This document shows positions 53,860 through 64,000 of a stretch of 64,000 nucleotides of DNA, one piece after another. The translations under genes and the position numbers were made by a program. Below the pieces are notes generated by a model. That model did not search any database, was not told the DNA's origin, and saw nothing but the letters and a program-made list of their open reading frames with translations. The DNA comes from Toxorhynchites rutilus septentrionalis. Its lineage: Eukaryota > Arthropoda > Insecta > Diptera > Culicidae. Position 1 is the first letter of the stretch. Each line of letters opens with the position of its first letter. The stretch covers positions 62,346,097-62,410,096 of the forward strand of contig NC_073746.1 in assembly GCF_029784135.1 (NCBI RefSeq). Reading direction: 5' to 3'.

Positions 53860-56800
53860 GTTTTAGGGAATTCTCCCAGGAACGATAATTTCCAAAAGTG
53901 TGAATCGAGTAGAAAATTGATTTTTATAACCGAAGATATCTTTTCGCCTTGCTTACAGTCTTCCAAATAGAGATCTTCATCTGATATATTCAAGAGAACG
54001 TAGTATAAACATCAAATCTGTGTAATTATTACTCTCAGTTCTTCGTCAAATTCACTGAAAAATCATTGTGAGGAAAAACTAATCGCAACTCAGTTGCTCG
54101 GCCTTTAAATAGTTAAATCGTGCATCGCATCAGCACACATTTCCTCAAAGTCATCTGTAGCATTGACATTGAAACGTGTCGAGACCATCGTCTCTCGAAT
54201 CTGATGTCTAATTTAGCATCTCAGATATCGCACTTTCTTCTAATTTCTATAATATGTGGGCCAAATTTTAAAACCAAACGTCGCTCTCTTTGCACTCAAA
54301 ATTGTTCCAGCGTTAATTCAAGGTAAACCACGAGCAGACTGAGTTTATATGAGACACGATTTACCCAGAAGCGAATAGAGGAAGCCTCAGAGCCAAGGGT
54401 ACGACTAAAACGTCAAATCCCTCATATTGCCAGTGTACCCAATATTGCTGCGGTTTACTGACATTTTGGTTCAATCAATTACTGTTGTTTACAACTCGGT
54501 CCGGTTATATAGTCGAATAGTGGCTAACTTTAAACTCCATGTTAAATGTGAACACCTCCATGTGAAACCGAAATATGAAAATCGCTCATGCAGTTAGAAT
54601 AAAGCAGCGCATTTTTCGATTTCAATCCTCGTAAATGATATGTTGATAAACAAATGACGCCATATTGATTTTGAATTTGGGTAGCCTATATTCAATTGAT
54701 GTCTAACCCCTGCTCAGAGCAGCATCTTGATGAGCAAGTGCATTGCATGCACCAATAGGATGGAGAGTGCACCTCAGTGGTTTACCCCACCCATCACACA
54801 TTCCGAATTCACAAGTGAACTCGAAGGTTCTCTGCATGGCTGGCTGAAATCATCTCCATGGTTAGGGGGATGAGCAATCGGATGGTGGTTCAGAACAGAC
54901 AGTACGCCATGAACATGATAAGCTGCAATTAAATGCACAAACCGGCGGATGATGTTATGTCACTGAATGGCGACTAGCGTACTGTAACTGTAGAATATTT
55001 ACGAGCTCAAAGTCAGGAAATAATTGTGGCTAGGCTGTGAGTGGCGCAATTACACAGGACAGGTTCCTCTTAATTTATGATAGAGAATACATGTCTAACT
55101 GCTTTGTGGTTTCGTAATTGATCCACCGCATCGACGTTTAGAGATACCCGATCGTATTGGCATTCAAGGCCCGGTGGTGTGGATCGTGCCCAGACACCTA
55201 TTTGTACATCAAAATCGGCAAAAGTGATGTGAATCAAATGCTCATATTTTCGATGATGAATCGATAAACTGCAATATTCATTCCATATAGAAGGTATTCT
55301 TCACAAATACATTGCTAGTCCACCGAAAAAGAGCAAAAAAAATGACTGCTCAGGATCAAATACTGACTGCAGTTACGAAATAAATCCTTAGATCTAGAAA
55401 CTGTAAAAAACTTCGCCTAGGATACAAATTCATGCTGTTTTTTTTAACGACCAGCTTCTATTCAGACACTATTCGCTGACCAACCGAAAAATTGATTGCA
55501 GCATATACCAAACCGTAGTGATAAACGAAACAGTAATTGGAAACTATTCATTCGCATGACGCATCTCCTGTCAAAATATTCACCGGTTCTGTCTTCCATC
55601 CCAGCCATCAACGAATCTAATGAGAGAAACAGGGAGAGATAGTTTCGAACCCCGTTAAATTTAATAGCAAAATGGTATGAATTATGTAGCAAAAATGATA
55701 CATATTGCAAAATTGTGCGCATACTTTGCTAACAATTCATTTAATAAAACATTTCATTTGTGGTCCTTTTCGACTCGATAACTACATTTTCGAACGAAAC
55801 TCATGTCGGCTTTTTTGTCTGAAACCGAAGTTGAACAAATTTTATTATAGAACACAAAAAGTCAACAGAAACCCGAAATAGCCCCCGGCTTAACGAGAAC
55901 AAAAAAAGACACTGATTGAAGAGTGAAATCAATTTATAACATCACTGTTTTCACACGTGCAGGATCCAAGGTGAGCGATGTGTGACGATAATGACGGTGA
56001 TGGAAGCCTCCCCGCTCGTGTCAGAATGCAACCAAGTTGCGATGCATAAATTCCTGATGGTTCTATCCGGATACAATGGATGGACATGGCGCGGAAAGAC
56101 GAGGCTGCAGTGAAAATTTGTTGCATTAGCTAACCGTTTTCCACTAGCTGTGCTTTCAATCATCGTCGAACGTTTGCATTGTGCCGGAAATCCTAGGGGA
56201 TGTACGAGAAAAGGGATCGATTGAATCAAAGACAAGCGAATGAATCTGTTTAATTCGCGGTACTCGAGTAAAATCCAATGTTATTTTCAGTAGAAAAAAA
56301 ACTTTTTTACGTTAAACGGTTTCTTTGTGATTAAATCTTATAATAATACAGATAATGTACTAAAAGCTATAAAATAATTAGGCATGTAGCAGTTAGCAGT
56401 TATCATACCCCTTCGTTCATTATTCAAGGACATTGATGAAACTAAAATAAAATCGCGGGGCATATGATGAAACCATTAAATGCGGATAATGGAAATCCAA
56501 TGTGGCCCACGATTTTATATAAATAAACGATAAAGTCATCAATTAGGTCAATTTCCTATACCTGTTTTACCTGTTGGCTGAGCGCTTTTTTATTTGCATT
56601 AATTTTGAGCGATTTTCTTTAGAAAAGGCAATCAATACAAGGCAATGTATCAATGTATAGCAGGAAAACAGAACGAAAACGAAGGTTGATCACGAATCGA
56701 ATCACAAAAACAGGTTTATTAGTATTTCGTTTTCTGGGTTAAATTCTGTAGGTCTAATAGTTTTTTAGTCAGAATTTCTTTAAATTGTAGTTTTCTTCTT

Positions 56801-57095
56801 ACATTTATTACGAAAAAAAAATAACAAAAACTTTAAGACCTACAAAATTGTAATCAGAGAATGAAATATAGGAAACATTATGAAAAAATATTTTGAAAAT
56901 TGAAACTCATTTTTCCAAAAAAATATTTTTTAAATTCTGAGCAAAAATTATATGAATAGTCAAGAACATGCCAAACAAGAGAATTTACACACAACCATTT
57001 TACGAGTAAAATATTATTTTTTCAAGTGTCTCAATACAAGAATGCCATAAATTCTGAAACTATAAAAGATAGAATATTGACGTTCTCGACAAAAG
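53860..57095. other. No gene seen
   Basis: Several short frames (for example at 54120, 55462 and 55951) lack domain features. The patch 55940-56230 is GC-richer and could be a worn repeat or regulatory DNA. Confidence 0.45.
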
Positions 57096-57104
57096 TCCAT
57101 ATTA

Positions 57105-58480
57105 CAGGTGAACTTCGATAAACCGCTTCGCTTTCAAAATTATAAGTTGTATCGAACTGTACGTTATATCGAAGCATAATAAAGAACTCAAGAAAATAGC
57201 ATACATTACTTTTTTGTGTTGTTGTATGGGTGAGGTAAGTTAATAATGATGAAAAAGTTCTACTAGAAGTTGAAGCCAACCTTTCTCATGATGTTTCCCT
57301 TCATACTGTTGATTAAGACTTGATTCATTTAGAATCCGCAACCATAAAATCAGTTGTATCTCGGATTTGGTTAGAAATATTAAAAATGTTTTATACCAAA
57401 ATATAAATAATTTCTTATTCTTTCAGAAAAACGTTGTAGAAATTAAATTGTTTATTTTGATAGATTTTCGTTCTTTTCTTCGGGTACTCTCCATCGAAGT
57501 TTGGACTCTCTGTTGGTCAACCTCAGCGGCCATTTTATTGTACATTCTCTGCATGTCTGCAGCATCCCGAGTCACTTTGGCACCAATTCCGCAGTTCCGC
57601 TTTACAATTGCCCAAAATTTTTCTATTAGGCAGATTTGGGGACAATTGGGAGGATCGAGGTTTTTTACAATGTTATCGATCCCATTGTCACCGGGTACGA
57701 CTGAAGCACTCTTCGTCTCTAGCGGCAGCTTACCAAATCTGGCCAAAACTTCACCGGATGTTTGTGCAGGCACTCTCTCCTATATATTTTCGAGTCCATT
57801 GTCTTGTTTGTGATCGTGTGTTCCTCTAAGACGCGTCCTTTGATTCATCAGAACAACACTTACACGTTCACGAAGACGTTTCAGTACATCATACACTGTC
57901 GATTTAGTCACTCTCAGCGATTTCGTGATTTGAGTACCTGATCACGTCGTATTTTTAATGTGGGTGTCCAAAATCAAATTTCTTCTCTCGGCATCCAACC
58001 TGCATATTTTTTTCAAAAAGAAAATTTGCCGCCAAAATATTTGAGATACGCATATTACGACCACTGGTATAAAATGAACTGGGATTCTGGATTCTAACTG
58101 AATCAAATCCCAAGGTAAATAGATAAAATAACTGCTTCCACCTTTATTCTTCAGCACAAGTGTTCTAGCCATACTGCAGAGCATGTAATGAAAAAATTCA
58201 AATTTCATATCGACGTTCTGGTTACGGGCTGTGGTTTTCAGACTATAATCCGCTTATTCAGAATGCACAATACACAGGTCAATTGTTCTAATGGGGTTGC
58301 CAATGCTCTAATTAAAATTCAGGAACCTATACCCTGGCCACCATGTAACCCTTGTTGAACCTGTGAGATTGACATGAAATTGAAATTGATTAACATGAAT
58401 ATATTTTTTTACATATTGAAAATGTGTACGTTATATCGAGTGAAGTTATATCGCGGGTACGTTATATCGAAGTTCTCCTG
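57105..58480 (-). mobile_element. IS630/Tc1/mariner-type element, internally deleted
   Basis: 1376 bp with ends CAGGTGAACTTCGATAAACC and the complement of CAGGAGAACTTCGATATAAC, flanked by TA. A truncated transposase lies on the minus strand. Confidence 0.85.
57423..57945 (-). pseudogene. Transposase remnant of the 57105-58480 element
   Basis: At 57940-57840 the minus strand reads SLRVTKSTVYDVLKRLRE, a helix-turn-helix. After a gap, 57773-57423 reads KNLDPPNCPQ, IEKFWAIVKRN, VTRDAADMQRMYNKMAAEV and a basic end. That is the C-terminal part after the last catalytic residue region in mosquito IS630-like transposases (PPNCPQ-RPIEKFWA). The catalytic core between the two is almost entirely lost. 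The element could only move with help from a full copy. Confidence 0.75.
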
Positions 58481-58484
58481 TAAT

Positions 58485-59500
58485 AATTAATAAGACCTAA
58501 AACTTTGTCGAATACACAACATCGCTATCTTGACTTCGAACAAAATTAGGATTAGTTGGTTTTTTTTAGAAAAAAAAACATGAAAAGCTGTTGGTATAAA
58601 AACTCATTCCCTGTGCCCATTTTCCGATGTACGGATGACTTGCTGGTAATAGTGTGGGCTACTCATATATTTTTTTTTTGGGAATTCTCAAAATACGTTT
58701 TTTTTTTTTTAAATGAATTCCAATTGAATTTTTTTAGCACATTTTTTTAAATTTTCTATACAGTTTTGTGGAAATTCAAACAATATCCTACATTCCAGTG
58801 TTTGTCCAAAATTTTATAGAAATTCAACTTTTTGAGTTAAAAATTTTTGTAAAAAAATAAGAAAAAAAACTTGCGGTCTTTTACAAAATAAGTCTAATTC
58901 TTTTTTGAAGATTTCAAGATTTAATGTTTCCAATTGCCAGTCGAGTTGGCATGAAATTCGTCGATAGTTATTTGGGTGTCTTATCACCAAAATCTCCAAA
59001 ATATATTCTCAACATAATTATTGAGAAAATATTTTGGAGTTTTCGAGATTTGTGTGTGTATCTCTTTCTGTGTATTCAGGATATGTTCGAGGAAGTATTT
59101 AAACAATGATGGAAGTAAGAATATTCTTTATTAAAGTGCTGGTAGTTATGCATGCAAGAGCTATCTAAAATCTCACTGTCTGAACGTTTATCTTGAGAAC
59201 TAAATTATCTTATCAGCAGAAATTTACCTAGAATACGTTAAAATGTATACACTAACGTATAGCGTTGCGGTTTTTCAAAAATTTAAAAACAATCAAAAAG
59301 ACGGCTATAATAATTAGTTGTAGTTGGTATAGTTCATCAGTGATAGATTCAGACAGTAAATGTTTATCATAGAATCATTCTTTGGAAAATCTCCATTTAG
59401 CTATGATCATAATCTGTGGTAGGGGAAATGGGGGGATTTTGGACCCCTTAAGCAAATCGCCTAATATTCCCAATCCAATAAGGTCTAAATACACTAATAA
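58485..59500. other. No gene seen
   Basis: Very AT-rich with long T-runs; no supportable frames. Confidence 0.5.
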
Positions 59501-59522
59501 TACTAACTAAGGTCTAAATACA

Positions 59523-59992
59523 CTAAACTAAACTAAATACAAATACACTAAATACACTCTTTACAGATACACGGGCCAAAGGTTGTGCAGTCCACTGATC
59601 ATTCAACAAGAGCCAAAGGTTATACCGCTCATGACAACTCTACACGAACTGATGATTGCGCCGGCTAGTGACCATTCTATCCTGAATTCCTCGAGTCGAG
59701 AAAGACGCACCACGCTAGATATGGGGTACAGACTAGAGGGCGTTGCTGATTAATGGTCAGCTGCATCCCAATAGGAAGTATCCCGTGTCGGGCACACGTA
59801 CAGAGCATTGGAGACAGCAACATCCCAATTACGAACACACTTGTAATACTAACCTCGAGCCAACCGTGAGTAATCGGTTACATTATTATTACTAACGTAG
59901 ATAATAAGAAAAATTGTCAAAGTATTGGACTCCCGGCCCCGTGAGGCTAACGCCATATGAGCCTTGATAAAAATATATATTTTGGAAAAAAA
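59523..59992 (+). mobile_element. 5'-truncated LINE 3' end, copy 2
   Basis: Near-identical to 25076-25511 from CTCTTTACAGA to the A-run. Flanked by AAGGTCTAAATA-type sequence on both sides (about 59511-59522 and 59992-60003), consistent with a target duplication. Confidence 0.75.
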
Positions 59993-60004
59993 AGGTCTAA
60001 ATAA

Positions 60005-61835
60005 AAAAAGTTCACATTGTACACTTAGCTACACCTATTTTCTCTCAATCTCAATAATGTTTAATCATTATATCAAGCTTCAAACTACCAAAAAATGATA
60101 ACATCGTACATTATAAAAAATCCAAGTTAAGCCGTACTTTTCGAGATAAAGAGGTGGTCTAAATCACCCCTTATGTCTAACTCACCCCGTGTTACCCTAC
60201 ATTGTCTTTCACCTACTGTGCTGAATATTTTGCCATCATCTTTTTTGGTAGGTGCATTTTTCTCAGAACTTGGTTAAAACGGCATAACGCGAACATACGC
60301 GCCATAAAAATACACATTCATCATCGGTCTGGTTTCATTATTCAGAACTTCATAAAGTGCATCGTATGAATAAGGTTTCACCCAATTCAACGCAAGCCTG
60401 AGCATCCACTGGAAAAATAGACATATCATCGATTACGTGTGCAACTGAGATTTATGGTCGAACATATTTTCCCTCCTTTTTTTTTCTTTGCGCACATAAC
60501 TGCCAAAAGTGATAGAGCTCCGGGTCCGGAAACAATGAAACTCGAAAATGCGATTCAGTGGCAATCATCTGGAATTGATTTCTCACCTTACAAAGAGATT
60601 TTTTGATTCATCGAAGTTTCATGTTCCAACCGATCTGCACCATCAGAATTTACATCGTTACTGGAATGGATTCTTCTTCAGAGTACATACTTTTCAATAG
60701 CGCTTGATTTTTAGTTCCCCGAAGCTGTTCCGGGCGGAACGATTGAGGGATTGAGCACATAGATGCTTCTACCCGGTTTGGTCGTTGATTTTTCGAGCTA
60801 GCTAGCAGCTTCTCTGCGGAACTTGTTTCATTCCCCCAGAAAAGCAATTTAATCGTTGAATGAAATCGGGTATTTGCGGTATCGGTTGGATGAATATTTG
60901 ATAATATCAAGAGAACATCGAACTATTCTACAGAATGAGAGAATTAGATGGTGAACTAGCATTTTAAAAAAAAACAAACAAAATTTTCTTCATATTTTTT
61001 AAGCCTAGACATTCAAGAATATACCTCAGAAAGTAATTTTTTTCAAACTGGCGTAAACGACATCTGAAGTTCTACTGAACCGATCTATTCCAAATTTGAT
61101 GTGAATAAATTTTCATACTTCTCTATCGCATTTTTTTTTTTTATTAGTTGTTTGAGATTCAAACGCCAGCGGCATCTTTACTGATTCAGAATCTGTTCAA
61201 TTTTTTTTGTTTCAGATAATCAGGAGGACTCGGAATCTTTTTTTAACCCTCTCACTTCACGCCCTTGTGACAATTCTCATTTTAATTTTTTTCCGTTTAG
61301 TAGTTGTTGTTAAAAGATAAACAAGCAAATAATTAAATAATAAAAATATTATTTGTTTTATTTGTTTAGAACTCGAAAGTACGTTCGAAATTCATGCCCC
61401 TACACTAGAATACCCCCTTAAATCACATGAAAACTAGTTAATGATTTTGGAATCATTCATATTCAGTATTTAGGAACTATATTATTTATTTTTATTATCA
61501 TTTCGGTTGAGAGTAAATATTTTTGTAGAAATTCAAACTCCACAATGACATCAATGAACCGTATTGTTTTTATACTATGTTATATGCATTCGTGCCCTAA
61601 TCAGAGTATCAGAATTTTTTGCAGTATGTTTTAAATGAATGACTTAAATTGATCATAAAATTAAATTAAATTATCGAAAACATTCGCTTCGTCCTAACTA
61701 ACATTCATATCTAACACATAAACATCACCATTTGAACGACAGCTTAATGTTGTGTACATTGTCTGCATCATAGGCGCACTCATTTTTCAAAGTGGTATGA
61801 AACAATAAATCAGTCGAAGTACCATTATGTGGAAT
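60005..61835. other. No gene seen
   Basis: AT-rich, short frames only. The frame at 60650-60910 (minus) has no recognisable domain. Confidence 0.5.
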
Positions 61836-61844
61836 ACTTTGGAC

Positions 61845-62738
61845 TAGGATTGGGCGATCTTGAATCGATATTTAGAAGATCGATCTTTTCCTCTCCGATT
61901 TACGGTTTTTGGATTGATTGTTTGTACTCCAAAAAATTATCCAGGTTCTCCCGGCTATAAACAAAATGATCGTACATTTAGAAGTCACAAGTTATATTTA
62001 CATTGTCAATTCACTAGGCTGACAGTGAAAATAGTGTCGAAATTGGATGGAAGCGTTCTTTTCTAGCACTGGGGCTACTACCAAGATTTCAACTAATTGC
62101 CAAACGGTGGATTTTATGAATTTATGGAGTTCTGAATCAATATCAGTTAAATTTCTAATAATATTTTTTAATTAAGGGATTTAAAATAAAAGGGGTGTAA
62201 GAGTCATCATCGATTTCTCTCTTTTGGTCATAACTTAGCTGCAAAAATATTATCAGCTGTACAATGTGGAAGATAGGTCAGAACCTCATCTATCGGATTC
62301 TATAGCATACTCAAATTGAAACGTTCTTGCAGTTGAGTTATTAACTAAAGAAAAAGTTGATGAAGAAAAATCGATCAAGTCACTTACACCCCTTTCCTCC
62401 TGAACCTCTAAATTAACTCAATAAATTTAATGATTCCATGACGGTACAAGATGAATGCCTGAAAAACACAATTTTTCTGGGCTTTTCACGACCTAGAATA
62501 AAAATAAAATGCGTTTGATGTTTGATTAAAAATGCTCAATGTTTATTTCATATTGAAACAAACGACAACTCTTACATAGAATAAGTAAATAAATTTTAAA
62601 AAATACATTCGATTTTTCAAAGATCCATTCAGCAAAGATCGATTCTCTTGTACCGATTTTAACAGTGAATCGATCTCTACGTCGTTCTAAAAATCGATCC
62701 GTCAAGATCGATCTTGTTTCTAAAATCGCCTAATCCTA
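61845..62738. mobile_element. Non-autonomous hAT element
   Basis: 894 bp with ends TAGGATTGGGCGAT and the complement of TAGGATTAGGCGAT, flanked by the perfect 8-bp duplication CTTTGGAC (61837-61844 and 62739-62746). Both ends continue with GATCGAT-rich subterminal repeats. No transposase. Confidence 0.92.
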
Positions 62739-62781
62739 CTTTGGACATTTCTTCAAGTTTTTTTCCCGCTTTGACATATTA

Positions 62782-63065
62782 GGTTGAGGAAAAAGTAATC
62801 CATTATTTTCTCGGCAACTGGCTCTAGTGATCTCATACAATTTCATGCTTGTGAATGGGACATTTTACACTAAAAAAATACTTTTGCTTTTTTTTTGTTT
62901 GTTCCATTTATTTGTGAGTTACGGGGTGTTAACAATGGAAGTCAACAAAGAGTAATTCGATACATGTTTCACCTTTTCTTTTGAAGAGACGAAGATGCAA
63001 GCCAGGTCACTGAAATTGGTGTTTATGTTGCCGAGTCTGTTACAGAAAAATACGTGCAATTCATT
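62782..63065 (+). pseudogene. Mariner 5' end and transposase start, truncated
   Basis: Preceded by TA (62780-62781). The end GGTTGAGGAAAAAGTAATCC matches the mariner at 41194. At 62936 a transposase start MEVNKE is followed by a stop and broken frames (a FEETKMQARSL remnant). The copy is cut near 63065 where unrelated LINE sequence begins. Confidence 0.75.
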
Positions 63066-63099
63066 TTTTTTTTGTTTAATTTATTTTTTTCTTTTTTAG

Positions 63100-64000
63100 C
63101 AGACTTATCTCACTTCTTCCTAGCCATAATATTCACCTGCGGGCTTCTGAATGCCAAAGGGGGACTAGGCTCTGCAGAATGCACGTATCTGCATGCTCGT
63201 GCTTTTTATGGACCTCTCTTAGCCCCCACAGTTGCTTGAGGTCCACGGCCAATGGTTGGTAATTACAAATAGGAGCGCCAGTTGTCGATAAACAATGCGG
63301 GCCACGTTGTTGTGGCGCTCGTTGTAGGCTGCGTTGGCCAAAACGGGACAGCCTCCCATAATGTGCTCTATGTTTTCACATCCGACAAGTGTCATCGACG
63401 TCTTGATGCCAGACGCACCGCCTGCAGTTTCTTGTCGGCATTATCCTATCCTGTGTGGCTATCATGTTCTACTACCACGTTCACCACGCGTTAGCCACAG
63501 ATTAGATGCGGCCTTGTCGACGTGTCAGTCCAGTTTATGGGGGTGGGCTTCTGCAGTGGAAAAGCTTCAATCTTCTCCTCCACTGTCTACAAATTGCAGT
63601 TCAGTCGGTACCCGCTTCCGCCAAGTGCAGAGCGCTGTATCCTCTATCAACGGCGCAGACAGCGCGATATAGCGCGTTTTGATCGGCGCGTTCTACGAAA
63701 TACTCGCGCAGTTATTGTATCTGAACAACACTTAGACCCGATATGTCGACGATTCCCAATCCCCATTCTTTGCGTGGTAATGACACTCTCTCCAGTGCCG
63801 ATTGAGGATGGTGATTTCCGGCCTCTTCGAATGCTTTCCTCATTCTTCTCTCAAGGTCTTCTGGGTCAGTATTGCTCCACTTGACTACTCAAAAACTGAA
63901 GGTCAGCAGGGGAACCACGAATGTGCTGATCGCGCGTACCTTGTTTACCGCGTTGAGAAAACTCTTTAGGGCACAGTTCACTCGACACAAGAACTTGTCT
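63100..64000 (-). pseudogene. Non-LTR retrotransposon fragment running off the window
   Basis: From the window end downward the minus strand reads ALKSFLNAVNKVRAISTFVV, PLLTFSF, VVKWSNTDPEDLERRM, HHPQSALERVSLPRKEWGLG, then in other frames CGCENIEHIMGGCPVL and NERHNNVARIVYRQLALL. This is the thumb region and the C-terminal Cys/His knuckle of a LINE. The Cys-Cys-His-Cys then RHN arrangement reminds me of R2-type clades, but the clade call is a guess. Frameshifts and stops break it. It continues beyond 64000. Confidence 0.7.

Noticed and set aside
55951..56235. 94-residue minus-strand frame in a GC-richer patch
   Set aside because: No domain or codon pattern, overlapping alternative frames of similar length.

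Overview
This 64 kb window looks like a gene-poor, AT-rich, transposon-dense stretch of a culicine mosquito chromosome, most likely Aedes-type. Species cannot be fixed from the sequence. The inference rests on three things: the mixture of element families (Ty3/gypsy, jockey-like and other LINEs, piggyBac, hAT, pogo/Tigger, Tc1, mariner, IS630-like, tRNA-derived SINEs), many nested and decayed copies, and host genes that are short, intronless and TATA-driven. No bacterial features, CRISPR arrays or functional tRNA/rRNA genes were seen.

Host genes. The only convincing intact host genes are three small secreted-protein genes of one family, at 15324-15722 (-), 19730-20173 (+) and 31393-31839 (-). 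All are single-exon. Each has a signal peptide, a conserved block beginning near DNN(I/V)GD, a variable acidic or proline-rich linker, and a C-terminal amphipathic helix. Each also carries the same 23-bp promoter module of two inverted GATA sites, 14-15 bp upstream of a TATA-like box. I do not recognise the family by name. Together the three look like a small co-regulated paralog set now spread apart by transposon insertions.

Layout. 0-4 kb: relic IS630/mariner-like transposase split by a MITE, then a decayed cluster of histone H2A-like pseudogenes on the minus strand with histone-type 3' stem-loops. 4.16-10.82 kb: a young, nearly intact Ty3/gypsy LTR retrotransposon (LTRs differ at 2 of 597 positions; one frameshift in pol), inserted beside a pogo/Tigger-like transposase relic. 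12.6-14.5 kb: a repeat family, a ~95-bp minisatellite and a small Tc1/mariner-type element. 15.3-20.2 kb: secreted genes 1 and 2, separated by a ~142-bp satellite array and a Tc1 derivative that carries a SINE. 21-31 kb: two piggyBac-like elements (the larger holds a Tigger-like element), a LINE 3' end with target-site duplication, minisatellites, an exact 95-bp templated duplication, then secreted gene 3. 33-46 kb: Tc1, mariner, SINE, satellite, hAT and jockey remnants. 48-64 kb: a SINE, a nearly full mariner with a mutated catalytic residue, an IS630-type element, a second copy of the LINE 3' end, a hAT element with an 8-bp duplication, and a LINE fragment running off the window end.

Most of the rest is unassigned AT-rich DNA. 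Long unassigned stretches are listed as such.
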